This document shows positions 31,107-38,331 of a stretch of 64,000 bases of DNA, piece after piece. The stretch comes from Faecalicatena contorta (lineage in GTDB: Bacteria; Bacillota; Clostridia; Lachnospirales; Lachnospiraceae). A model generated the notes under the pieces. The model was not told where the DNA came from and made no database searches. It saw only the letters and a program-made list of their open reading frames with translations. The DNA lies in NCBI RefSeq assembly GCF_003149105.1, contig NZ_QGDS01000004.1, positions 308,707 to 372,706 of the forward strand, given 5' to 3'. The first letter of the stretch is position 1. Each line of letters begins with the position of its first letter. The position numbers were made by a program, and so were the translations under genes.

Positions 31107-32258
31107 TCAAATTACAAACCATTCCGAATCATTTCTAGCACTTTCTACAACTGCAAAAATAAATTTTACACCTTCAACCCCATCTTCAATTTGGGGGAAA
31201 TCCAAATCTTCTGCTGTTAGCTCTTCTCCGTTAATAGTTTTTAAAATGGCACCAAGATACGTTTTGTAGACATTGGCAAAAGCTTCATAATAACCTTCAG
31301 GATGCCCACTGGGTATACGGTTCAGTTGGGCAGCTCTTCCTGTAATATATCCCGTACCTCTTTCATAAATAGCTGAGGGCTGTCCTTTCAGGGTGACCTT
31401 TAGCTGATTCGGTTGTTCCTGCCGCCACTCAATGGAGCCCTTAGTGCCGAAAACCCTTATAGTTAAGCCGTTTGCATATCCCACAGCAACCTGCGAGCAG
31501 GAATAAACTCCGCTGGCACCATTATCAAACTCAACCAGCATGTTTGCATTTAAATCCAAAGGCTGATTGAAATAATCCAGTTTGGCAGCGACACGTTTGA
31601 TTTTCAGACCAGTCATATACGATACGGTGTTTTCAATATGAGTTCCGATGTCGCCAACACAATTGGATATACCCACAACGTCAGGATCCATCCGCCAACC
31701 AGATAACTTGGCAGTTTTGGAAGCATCGCTGCCAATTGAATCTATAAGCCATTCCTGCAAATATTCCGCATTTACGTTGATAACCTTGCCGATGTTTCCC
31801 TCCTCAATAAGCTGTTTTGCCTGTTTTACCATCCCATAACCGGAATAAGTGTATGTTATGGCAAACAACAGCCCTCTTTCAAGTGCAATTTTTTTCAATT
31901 CCTCTGCCTGACTGATTTCAGAGCACAATGGTTTTTCACATACTACGTTAATATCGTGCAGCAGAAATTCTTTTACTATTTCATAATGAGATGAATTGGG
32001 TGTAACAACGCAAACAAAATCAATCTTATCTTTTCTCTGGCTTTCCTTTTCTGCCATTTCTTTATAATCTGTGTAAACCCTGTCTGTTGGTAAATTATAA
32101 TAATTTCCAGTTTCCAGATTGTTTGATTTGTTTGAGCTGAAGCACCCGGCAGTCAGCTTTGCATTGATTTCGAAATTGATAGCATTTTTATGTACTTTGC
32201 CAATAAAAGAGTTTAAACTCCCCCCTACCATACCATAATGGATTGTGCTGCGTTTCAT
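31107..32258 (-). CDS. Gfo/Idh/MocA family oxidoreductase
   Basis: NAD(P)-dependent sugar or cyclitol dehydrogenase-type enzyme of 383 residues. The N-terminal Rossmann fold (MVGGSLNSFIGKVHKNAI) is followed by CVVTPNSSHYEIVKEFLLH and the conserved VCEKPLCSEISQAEELK, whose Glu-Lys-Pro motif carries the catalytic Lys. The C-terminal alpha/beta domain contains DIGTHIENTVSYMTG with the active-site His. It ends near IS 2 and is separated by 311 bases from the 2-hydroxyacid dehydrogenase gene, with a terminator in between, so it is a separate unit at the edge of the catabolic island. It may oxidise a ring hydroxyl of the island's substrate, but this is inferred only from position. ATG 32258 follows AAGGAGG. 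Confidence 0.85.
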   Translation of the reverse strand: MKRSTIHYGMVGGSLNSFIGKVHKNAINFEINAKLTAGCFSSNKSNNLETGNYYNLPTDRVYTDYKEMAEKESQRKDKIDFVCVVTPNSSHYEIVKEFLLHDINVVCEKPLCSEISQAEELKKIALERGLLFAITYTYSGYGMVKQAKQLIEEGNIGKVINVNAEYLQEWLIDSIGSDASKTAKLSGWRMDPDVVGISNCVGDIGTHIENTVSYMTGLKIKRVAAKLDYFNQPLDLNANMLVEFDNGASGVYSCSQVAVGYANGLTIRVFGTKGSIEWRQEQPNQLKVTLKGQPSAIYERGTGYITGRAAQLNRIPSGHPEGYYEAFANVYKTYLGAILKTINGEELTAEDLDFPQIEDGVEGVKFIFAVVESARNDSEWFVI

Positions 32259-32569
32259 AATATTCCTCCTTAGCCTTTAATCGCATCGTCAAATTCAACA
32301 TTCGAAAGAGCGAAAATTTGAATTTAACATATTAACTGTTCATATCATATCACAATCCATATAAAGCTCCCATGTTTTTTATTGAATTTTAACAAACCTT
32401 TGGATGAAAATCAGGTTTCACAGTTCTATCCTGCCGGCGGCCGTAACTTGCGTGATTGCACTTATATTAGTATTACTGCAAAAAAATCCGAAGAAATAAA
32501 CGGAATAAAGAAGGACTACTGCAAAGATAGATGAAAAATCTAAAAAAGCAATAGTCCTTCTTTTTTTAG
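32259..32569. other. Intergenic region with imperfect palindrome upstream of Gfo/Idh gene
   Basis: 311 bases. AAATTCAA (32291-32298) pairs with TTGAATTT (32318-32325) and the inner TTCG with CGAA, a possible operator 33-67 bases before the Gfo/Idh start. A terminator lies at 32510-32567. The rest shows nothing I can name. Confidence 0.45.
32510..32567. terminator. Terminator after 2-hydroxyacid dehydrogenase gene
   Basis: GAAGGACTACTGC (32510-32522) pairs with GCAATAGTCCTTC (32548-32560), one mismatch, with T runs outside each arm on the appropriate strand (TTTTTTT at 32561-32567 on the plus strand). It ends the seven-gene minus-strand operon. Confidence 0.75.
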
Positions 32570-33523
32570 TTATCTGTTGACAATAAACGGGCATTCCTTT
32601 CCGCTTAAAACATCAATGAGGTTCCTGATAGAACCGTAAGCCATGTTTTCCGTGGCTTCTTTTGTGTGGGCACCGGTGTGGGGGGTTACCACCACGTTGT
32701 CCAGTTCAAACAGTTTGGATTCCGTGGGCGGCTCAATCTCGAACGCGTCAAGCCCCAGTCCTCCCAGCCGGGATTCTTTTAACGCATAATAAGCGGCATC
32801 TTCATCAATGATTCCGCCTCTTGAAGTATTGATAAGTATTGCGGATGGTTTCATCTGGGCAATGGTATCACTGTTGATGAGATGCCTGGTGGAATCTGTA
32901 AGCGGAAGGTGAAGGCTGATCACATCTGCTTCTGCTATCACTTCATCAAAGGTGCGGATTCCAATCTTGTGCTCAGTACAGTAATCCTTATCTACATAAG
33001 GGTCGTAGGCCAGGACGTTCATTTCAAATCCTCCGGCGCATCTTGCAACAACCTTTCCAATTGCACCAAGCCCCATGATTCCAATGGTTTTTCCTTTTAA
33101 TTCCATACCTGTAGAGCGGACCCATCCGCCGCTGCGTGTGGACTGGTTCAGATAGGGGATCCTTCTGGCCAGGGAGAGAATCAGAGAGAAGGCAAGCTCC
33201 CCGACTGCTTCTGCATTTACTCCGGGAGTGTTTGTTACCGGGACTCCCGTGGCTTTGGCAACAGCGATGTCAACCCGGTCATATCCGGCCCCGTAGCGGG
33301 AGATGACTTTGAGATTTGGGCAGGAGCTGATGACTTTTTCCGTAACATAGTCCAGGCCAGCCACATATCCGTCGCAGTCTTTTAATAGAGGGATTAGCTC
33401 GTCTTCTGTTAAAGGACGGCCCAATTCATTGAATACAAGGTCATTGGAAAAGTCCTGCAGCACTTTCAATGCCTCACCGCCCTTATTTGGCTGTAGAGAA
33501 GTTGGTGTTACTAATATTTTCAT
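32570..33523 (-). CDS. D-isomer-specific 2-hydroxyacid dehydrogenase (SerA-like)
   Basis: NAD-dependent dehydrogenase of 317 residues in the phosphoglycerate dehydrogenase/2-hydroxyacid family. The Rossmann motif is IGIMGLGAIGKVVAR (about 150), the substrate Arg is in ISRYGAGYDRVD, and the catalytic Arg and His are in LINTSRGGIIDEDA and VTPHTGAHT. It has no C-terminal ACT domain, so it is not a canonical SerA. It is the last gene of the left arm of the catabolic island, after the KDPG-type aldolase. It may reduce a keto acid released by the aldolase or oxidise a sugar acid. A cross-shaped hairpin fills the gap before it. Confidence 0.88.
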   Translation of the reverse strand: MKILVTPTSLQPNKGGEALKVLQDFSNDLVFNELGRPLTEDELIPLLKDCDGYVAGLDYVTEKVISSCPNLKVISRYGAGYDRVDIAVAKATGVPVTNTPGVNAEAVGELAFSLILSLARRIPYLNQSTRSGGWVRSTGMELKGKTIGIMGLGAIGKVVARCAGGFEMNVLAYDPYVDKDYCTEHKIGIRTFDEVIAEADVISLHLPLTDSTRHLINSDTIAQMKPSAILINTSRGGIIDEDAAYYALKESRLGGLGLDAFEIEPPTESKLFELDNVVVTPHTGAHTKEATENMAYGSIRNLIDVLSGKECPFIVNR

Positions 33524-33546
33524 AAGAATAAATGCCTCCTATTATT

Positions 33547-33607
33547 CTCACGAAGGCAGCGGGCCAGGAGGATATGTGTGCATATCCATTTGGCGGCTGC
33601 CCGTGAG
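33547..33607 (-). repeat. Intercistronic nested hairpin
   Basis: CTCACG/CGTGAG (33547-33552, 33602-33607), GGCAGC/GCTGCC (33555-33560, 33596-33601) and an inner GGATAT/ATATCC form a branched stem between the aldolase and dehydrogenase genes. It probably protects or separates the two message segments. Confidence 0.55.
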
Positions 33608-33612
33608 GTGTT

Positions 33613-34248
33613 TTACTTTGATACAAGTGCAACTGCTTCCCCGGTCAGACGGGTGATTTCTGCAAAGTTTCCTTCCTTAATAAGGCTATCCTTTACCATC
33701 CAGCTTCCGCCGCAGGCAATAATCCTGTCAAAAGCCAGGAAGTCTAGAATATTAGAAGCGTTGATTCCCCCTGTGGGCATGAATTTCATAGCCGGAAATG
33801 GAGCAGCAAGTGCTTTGATTGTGTTCAGGCCGCCGTACTGTTCCGCCGGGAAGAATTTTACAAGAGAGAGTCCATACTCCATTGCAATCATGACTTCAGA
33901 AGGGGTGCAGGTTCCTGGGAAAACTGGCAGTTTGTTGTCCAGGGCAAATTCTACCACCGTGCGGCTGATTCCGGGAGATACCAGAAATGAGGCGCCTGCA
34001 TCCAGTGCCCGTTTTGCCTGCTCTACATTTACGACCGTGCCTGCGCCGACCATCATTTCAGGAAATTCTTTCTTCATAATTCGGATGGATTCCTCGGCTG
34101 CATCTGTACGGAAGGTCACCTCAGCTACAGGCAGCCCTCCTGCACATAAAGCTTCTCCCAGAGGTTTTGCATCAGAAGTACGGTCTAATTTGACAACAGG
34201 TACAATCTTCTTTTCTGCAACTTGTGCTAATAAGTTTGTTTTGCTCAT
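33613..34248 (-). CDS. eda: KDPG/KHG aldolase family protein
   Basis: Class I pyruvate aldolase of 211 residues, like 2-keto-3-deoxy-6-phosphogluconate (Entner-Doudoroff) aldolase. Signature motifs: IVPVVKLDRTSDA at the N-terminus, Glu in VAEVTFRT (catalytic base), GAGTVVNVEQAK, and the Schiff-base Lys in LVKFFPAEQYGG. PTGGINASNILDFL marks the phosphate site. It splits a 2-keto-3-deoxy sugar acid phosphate into pyruvate and an aldehyde. In this island a 2-keto-3-deoxy intermediate would come from upstream oxidation and dehydration steps. No dehydratase is in the window, so the exact substrate is uncertain. Confidence 0.9.
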   Translation of the reverse strand: MSKTNLLAQVAEKKIVPVVKLDRTSDAKPLGEALCAGGLPVAEVTFRTDAAEESIRIMKKEFPEMMVGAGTVVNVEQAKRALDAGASFLVSPGISRTVVEFALDNKLPVFPGTCTPSEVMIAMEYGLSLVKFFPAEQYGGLNTIKALAAPFPAMKFMPTGGINASNILDFLAFDRIIACGGSWMVKDSLIKEGNFAEITRLTGEAVALVSK

Positions 34249-34333
34249 AATAAGTTTACTCCTTACAAATGTTGGTTACGGCTCAGACATACAGTTATAG
34301 ACGCATGCCTGAGCTTCTAAGAAAGAATCTTCT

Positions 34334-34912
34334 CTATTTCCAATGAGGATTATCTACAATTGCTGATTTTCCGTTCTCTTCAACAATAAGTTTATGATAG
34401 CCCTTTGTTTCAATTGTCCCGTAGTCGTGTCCCGCCTCAGCGCCAAAGCTGAAAAACATAACAAGCGGTATGTTTCCTGTATTCACGGACCTATGTGCAT
34501 AACGCTTCGGAACATAGATGACCTCTCCCTTGCGAAGCGGAACTTCCATGGTATCACCTTCCGGATTTTCCATTACCATATACCCCTCTCCGCTTAATGT
34601 ATAGTAAACCTCGGCAGTTTCCAAAATAGTGTGAAAATGGCCCTTGGTCATGTAATATTCGTTACCGATAGTTCCTGGATGAACGATAGAGGTTCCGAAT
34701 GCAATATGTCCCGCCTCTTCAGGAAATCCAAGTTCATGGAATTCATAGATGACAGGGTCTTCGTTTTCTAATATCTTTTCAACAGCTTCTGTGTCGCTGA
34801 ACATATTTTTCATTTGAGAAAGATACCGTTTGGTAACCTCGGATGTTTTTGACTCCCCTGTATGTAAATCAAAGTCTACCAGAAAGCTGGTATCCCAGTT
34901 AAAGTTGTTCAT
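34334..34912 (-). CDS. Cupin-type glucose-6-phosphate isomerase family protein
   Basis: Metal-dependent isomerase of the cupin (archaeal-type) GPI family, 192 residues from ATG 34912, chosen because AAGGAGG lies 8 bases upstream; an earlier in-frame start lacks this. The cupin ligand set reads GHFHTILETAEVYY (two His and a Glu) with the fourth His in YVPKRYAHRSVN. This family interconverts glucose 6-phosphate and fructose 6-phosphate, but in a bacterial catabolic island it may act on a related aldose phosphate. It lies 13 bases after the shikimate-dehydrogenase-like gene on the same strand. Confidence 0.83.
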   Translation of the reverse strand: MNNFNWDTSFLVDFDLHTGESKTSEVTKRYLSQMKNMFSDTEAVEKILENEDPVIYEFHELGFPEEAGHIAFGTSIVHPGTIGNEYYMTKGHFHTILETAEVYYTLSGEGYMVMENPEGDTMEVPLRKGEVIYVPKRYAHRSVNTGNIPLVMFFSFGAEAGHDYGTIETKGYHKLIVEENGKSAIVDNPHWK

Positions 34913-34925
34913 GAATCTGTCCTCC

Positions 34926-35867
34926 TTATGATTTAGCGATGTCACTCAATTTATTTAGTAAGTCACCCTGGATATCAATATGGAAGACTTCAGAAATGAC
35001 TTGTGTCCAGCCGTGAATGAAATAAATCCAGCCATCTTCCACGTGAAGGTTTTTCTCTGCCGCCTGAGCCTCTGCCTGATGTTTAAATAATAAGTCTCCG
35101 CGGTAATTGATTTCCCATACAAGGCTGTCTTTTGGGAAAATACAGTCATTCGTAAGAGGGGACCCCGGGCCATCTTTTCCCAATCCGGTGGCATTTACAA
35201 TGAGAGAATGAGGCTTTAAGGAAGCCAGTGTCTTATCATTATCTTCCGGTGAAGGGTTATGAATATATTCAAATTTAATATCAGGATGAATGCCATCCAG
35301 GATTGCTTTTGCAGACTCCAGGCGGGGAACGCTTCTGTTTGCGATGATGATTTTCTTAGGAATGTTATTGCCAAATTTCTCCTGGGAAAAATACACGGAC
35401 ATTGCAAGTGTACTTCCGCCCGCACCGAGAAGCAGTACATCACCGTCGTAATCTGTCCAATAGTTCTCGGGCACAAAGTTTTCCAGTGCGAGTCCGCTGG
35501 AAATGGGATCTTTTGCGTGTGCGCATAACTTACCATCCTTCTTTGATATAGAAGAAACTTCTCCCAATTTTTCTGCATAAGGATCTACATATTCAAACAA
35601 ATCCTTACAGGTGTTGAATAAATCAATTTTGTGCGTAGTGACAAGTGCTCCCATCGAAAGCGGGTCGTTCTTAATAAATGTAACTGCTTCCCTGTATTCC
35701 TCCGCGGAAGAGTGGGGGGCAAAATCGATTCCTTTGATAACGGCATCTTTCAGACCAAGTGCCTTCGCCCATTTTGGAAAAACCTTCATAATAGAGGACT
35801 GTTCTGTTGTCACTCCTATAAAATAAATCGTTGGCTGTGTTGCTTCTATATATTTATTTCTTTTCAT
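34926..35867 (-). CDS. Shikimate dehydrogenase-like oxidoreductase
   Basis: A 313-residue protein with shikimate-dehydrogenase architecture: an N-terminal substrate domain and a Rossmann domain (VLLLGAGGSTLAMSVYFSQ, about 145). The AroE motif GxNVTxPxK is altered to GALVTTHK, keeping the catalytic Lys, and VNATGLGKDGPGSPL corresponds to the AroE NATPLGM region. The later part ends with HGWTQVISEVFHIDI. It is longer than AroE (about 270) and sits in a catabolic operon, not with aromatic biosynthesis genes, so it probably oxidises a polyol or cyclic hydroxy compound. The true substrate is unknown. Confidence 0.75.
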   Translation of the reverse strand: MKRNKYIEATQPTIYFIGVTTEQSSIMKVFPKWAKALGLKDAVIKGIDFAPHSSAEEYREAVTFIKNDPLSMGALVTTHKIDLFNTCKDLFEYVDPYAEKLGEVSSISKKDGKLCAHAKDPISSGLALENFVPENYWTDYDGDVLLLGAGGSTLAMSVYFSQEKFGNNIPKKIIIANRSVPRLESAKAILDGIHPDIKFEYIHNPSPEDNDKTLASLKPHSLIVNATGLGKDGPGSPLTNDCIFPKDSLVWEINYRGDLLFKHQAEAQAAEKNLHVEDGWIYFIHGWTQVISEVFHIDIQGDLLNKLSDIAKS

Positions 35868-35885
35868 TTCATTTCCTTTCTGTAA

Positions 35886-37433
35886 TTAGATGTCCAGTTC
35901 ATGTAAATGCTGTCCTGTAAGAGCCATATAATGTGAGACCTCTCTGTGCAGAGGATAAAGTCTTTTATATATCACCGTATTTTCTTGATTTGGCTTTGCG
36001 ATAGCATTGACTTTGTGAATGGTATCGAGAATATCGTAATCTTTCCAGTATCCCAGTCCGTATGCTGCAAGTGCTGCTGCACCTAAAGAGGCAGCATCCT
36101 GGTCAATATTTGTCTTGATAATTTCCATATCAAAGATATCTGCAAACATCTGCCTCCAGATTGGGCTTTTGCTTCCGCCGCCGGCAAGAAGCATCTGTCT
36201 GATCCCGGGACGGTACTGGGAAAGCAGATCCATTGCGTATTTAAGGTTAAATGTAATCCCTTCCATAGCCGCCCTCACCAAATCATTTTTTGTATGCCCG
36301 AGGGTAAGACCGATATAACCGGCCACAATATCCTTGCTTTCTTCAAACATGGAACCGCCGGCCATGCTGGGATTAAAGATCAGCTTATTCGCACCAAGGG
36401 GAGACTTTGCAATCATATTATTCATTACGGTGTAGGCATCTTTTATTTTTCCGTCTTTCTCCTGTTCCAGAAGCTCGGAGCAGATTACATCTCTGACCCA
36501 GCGGAAACTATTTCCAGCTGAGAAAATACTTGTTGCGGAAGTATAAAGTCCCTCAATACAGTGCTCAAATACAAATGGTTTACATGCGAAATCCAGGATA
36601 GGCTCTTTGCCAATGACAGCAATCCAGCTGGATGAGCCGAGAGAGGTATAAGTACGTCCGTCTTTGGTGCCTTTTGCACCAAGAGCCATGCAGGAGTTAT
36701 CGACTCCGCCGCAAATCACTTTCACTGTGGCAGGAAGGCCAAGCAATCCGGAGGCCTCATTAGTAAGGGTTCCGACTACTGCATGAGAAGCAATAATATC
36801 AGGAAGAATGGATGCGCTGATCCCAGCATGGTCAATATACTCTTTCATATATGTATGTCTTTTTAAATCATATACACCACTTCCCGATGCATAAGAATAA
36901 TCGGTGAAACAACGGCCTGTTAAACGGTAATTACAGTAATCTTTTGAGCCAAGTACTTTATATATTTTTTGAAATAAATCAGGTTCGTTATCACGGTACC
37001 ACATAATTTTAAAGATGGAATAGCATTCGGGAGGGAAGCCATTACCGGTATGCATGTACCAATCCTCGTATGAAACAGTCTCAAAAAAGTCTTCTGCCTG
37101 TTTTTCTGCACGTGTATCCGACCAGATTGGAATACGGTTCCTGAGAAGCTGCCCGTTTTCGTCAATGGGGACGACGCTTAGAGAGTGGCCGGAAATAGAC
37201 AGCCCGACAATATCCTGAGGGCATATTCCGGTTTGTGCCAATAACTTTCTTGTGGACTGAATAATTCCCTGCCACCAGTCTTCCGGGTTTTGCTCATGAA
37301 AATCGGCACCGGCATAGTATGTATCATATTGTATAAATGAGTGCGCGCAGGACTGTCCGCCCGTATCGAATAAGGAGGCTTTTATTCCTCCGGTACCTAA
37401 ATCATAAGCAATTATTTTTTTTGTATTTTCCAT
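35886..37433 (-). CDS. FGGY-family carbohydrate kinase
   Basis: Sugar or polyol kinase of 515 residues. The N-terminal phosphate loop is IAYDLGTGGIKASLFD; LSISGHSLSVVP and PIWSDTRAEKQA mark the substrate-binding region; the C-terminal part has MLLAGGGSKSPIWRQMFADIF. It is more distant from the xylB product at 2478 and clearly a paralogue with another specificity. It precedes the shikimate-dehydrogenase-like gene by 18 bases and follows deoC by 11 bases. Its product would be the phosphorylated substrate of the DeoC-type aldolase. Confidence 0.87.
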   Translation of the reverse strand: MENTKKIIAYDLGTGGIKASLFDTGGQSCAHSFIQYDTYYAGADFHEQNPEDWWQGIIQSTRKLLAQTGICPQDIVGLSISGHSLSVVPIDENGQLLRNRIPIWSDTRAEKQAEDFFETVSYEDWYMHTGNGFPPECYSIFKIMWYRDNEPDLFQKIYKVLGSKDYCNYRLTGRCFTDYSYASGSGVYDLKRHTYMKEYIDHAGISASILPDIIASHAVVGTLTNEASGLLGLPATVKVICGGVDNSCMALGAKGTKDGRTYTSLGSSSWIAVIGKEPILDFACKPFVFEHCIEGLYTSATSIFSAGNSFRWVRDVICSELLEQEKDGKIKDAYTVMNNMIAKSPLGANKLIFNPSMAGGSMFEESKDIVAGYIGLTLGHTKNDLVRAAMEGITFNLKYAMDLLSQYRPGIRQMLLAGGGSKSPIWRQMFADIFDMEIIKTNIDQDAASLGAAALAAYGLGYWKDYDILDTIHKVNAIAKPNQENTVIYKRLYPLHREVSHYMALTGQHLHELDI

Positions 37434-37444
37434 AGCTGCTCCTT

Positions 37445-38113
37445 CTACTTGAAACTTTCTACAATTTCTAAAGCAGACTTGGTGTTAATGCCAAAACGTT
37501 CTACACCCAAATGATATAATTGTTCGAATTCTTCACGGGTGCGTATACCGCCGGCAGCTTTTACTTTGATTTTTCCACGGGTAAGTTCTTTGATTCGTGC
37601 AATACGTTCAATGTTCGCATCACCAGGGACCCAACCGGTTCCTGTTTTTAAAAAGTCAGCTTTGGTTTGCATTACAAGCTCACATGCCAGATCTAATTCT
37701 TCGTCGGTAAGGCAGTTGATTTCAATAATTACTTTTGTGAGGACATTTTCCGGTGCCAGTGCAATGATTTCATTTAGTTCATTCAAGACATAATCGTATT
37801 CTTTGTTTTTGAATTTACCGATGTTCATTACAATGTCCATCTCTTCAACGCCATCTGCAATAAGCTCCCTGGCTTCCAATACCTTCACACAGGTTTTATG
37901 CGCGCCGCCTGGAAAACCTACAGGGGCACCGACATAGATATCTGGAAAGTCTTTTAATAATTTGCTTACATTTTTTGTCCAGCACGGTAGTGAATGGACA
38001 TTAATGAAGTTGTATTGCTTAGCAATTGCAACAACTTCCTCAATATCTGATAGAGAATGTGCAGTTCTCACTGCACTGATATCAATAAGATTTGCAGCTT
38101 CATTTGCTGTCAT
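37445..38113 (-). CDS. Deoxyribose-phosphate aldolase (DeoC) family protein
   Basis: Class I aldolase of 222 residues related to DeoC. The catalytic Lys is in FLKTGTGWVPG (about residue 150) and a second conserved Lys is in KVKAAGGIRTRE (about 181). The N-terminus (LIDISAVRTAHSLSDIEEVV) deviates from the usual IDHTLL motif (DISAV here), so this is a divergent DeoC subgroup that may cleave a different ketose or deoxyketose phosphate. It is the first gene of the left arm; its start is only 47 bases from a perfect 16-bp operator, and its promoter lies at 38183-38211. Confidence 0.85.
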   Translation of the reverse strand: MTANEAANLIDISAVRTAHSLSDIEEVVAIAKQYNFINVHSLPCWTKNVSKLLKDFPDIYVGAPVGFPGGAHKTCVKVLEARELIADGVEEMDIVMNIGKFKNKEYDYVLNELNEIIALAPENVLTKVIIEINCLTDEELDLACELVMQTKADFLKTGTGWVPGDANIERIARIKELTRGKIKVKAAGGIRTREEFEQLYHLGVERFGINTKSALEIVESFK

Positions 38114-38160
38114 AGTAGTACACCTCGCTTATTTTTTCTATAAAAGGCACAAGAAAGGTG

Positions 38161-38176
38161 ATTGGAACGTTCCAAT
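38161..38176. promoter_or_regulatory. Perfect LacI-type operator O1 for left arm
   Basis: ATTGGAACGTTCCAAT, an exact 16-bp palindrome, 7 bases downstream of the minus-strand -10 box, so it should cover the transcription start of the DeoC operon. Three related sites occur at 38309, 40664 and 40823. Confidence 0.85.
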
Positions 38177-38182
38177 AAATTG

Positions 38183-38211
38183 ATTATATCCTATAATTTT
38201 TGAAAGCACAA
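38183..38211 (-). promoter_or_regulatory. Promoter of DeoC operon
   Basis: On the minus strand TTGTGC (38206-38211), 17-base spacer, TATAAT (38183-38188). Confidence 0.65.
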
Positions 38212-38308
38212 GCAAATATTGAAATAAAAGTGAAAATATGTTAGTATTTCATATAATCAAAACTATTTTTTTAGAAGCAAAATTGGATGAGATCAGATAA
38301 AATTTACC

Positions 38309-38324
38309 ATTGGAACGTTAAAAG
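38309..38324 (+). promoter_or_regulatory. Operator O2 at the LacI-SBP gene
   Basis: ATTGGAACGTTAAAAG matches O1 at 13 of 16 positions and ends 7 bases before the start codon, overlapping the ribosome site. It implies autoregulation. Confidence 0.7.
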
Positions 38325-38331
38325 GAGAACT

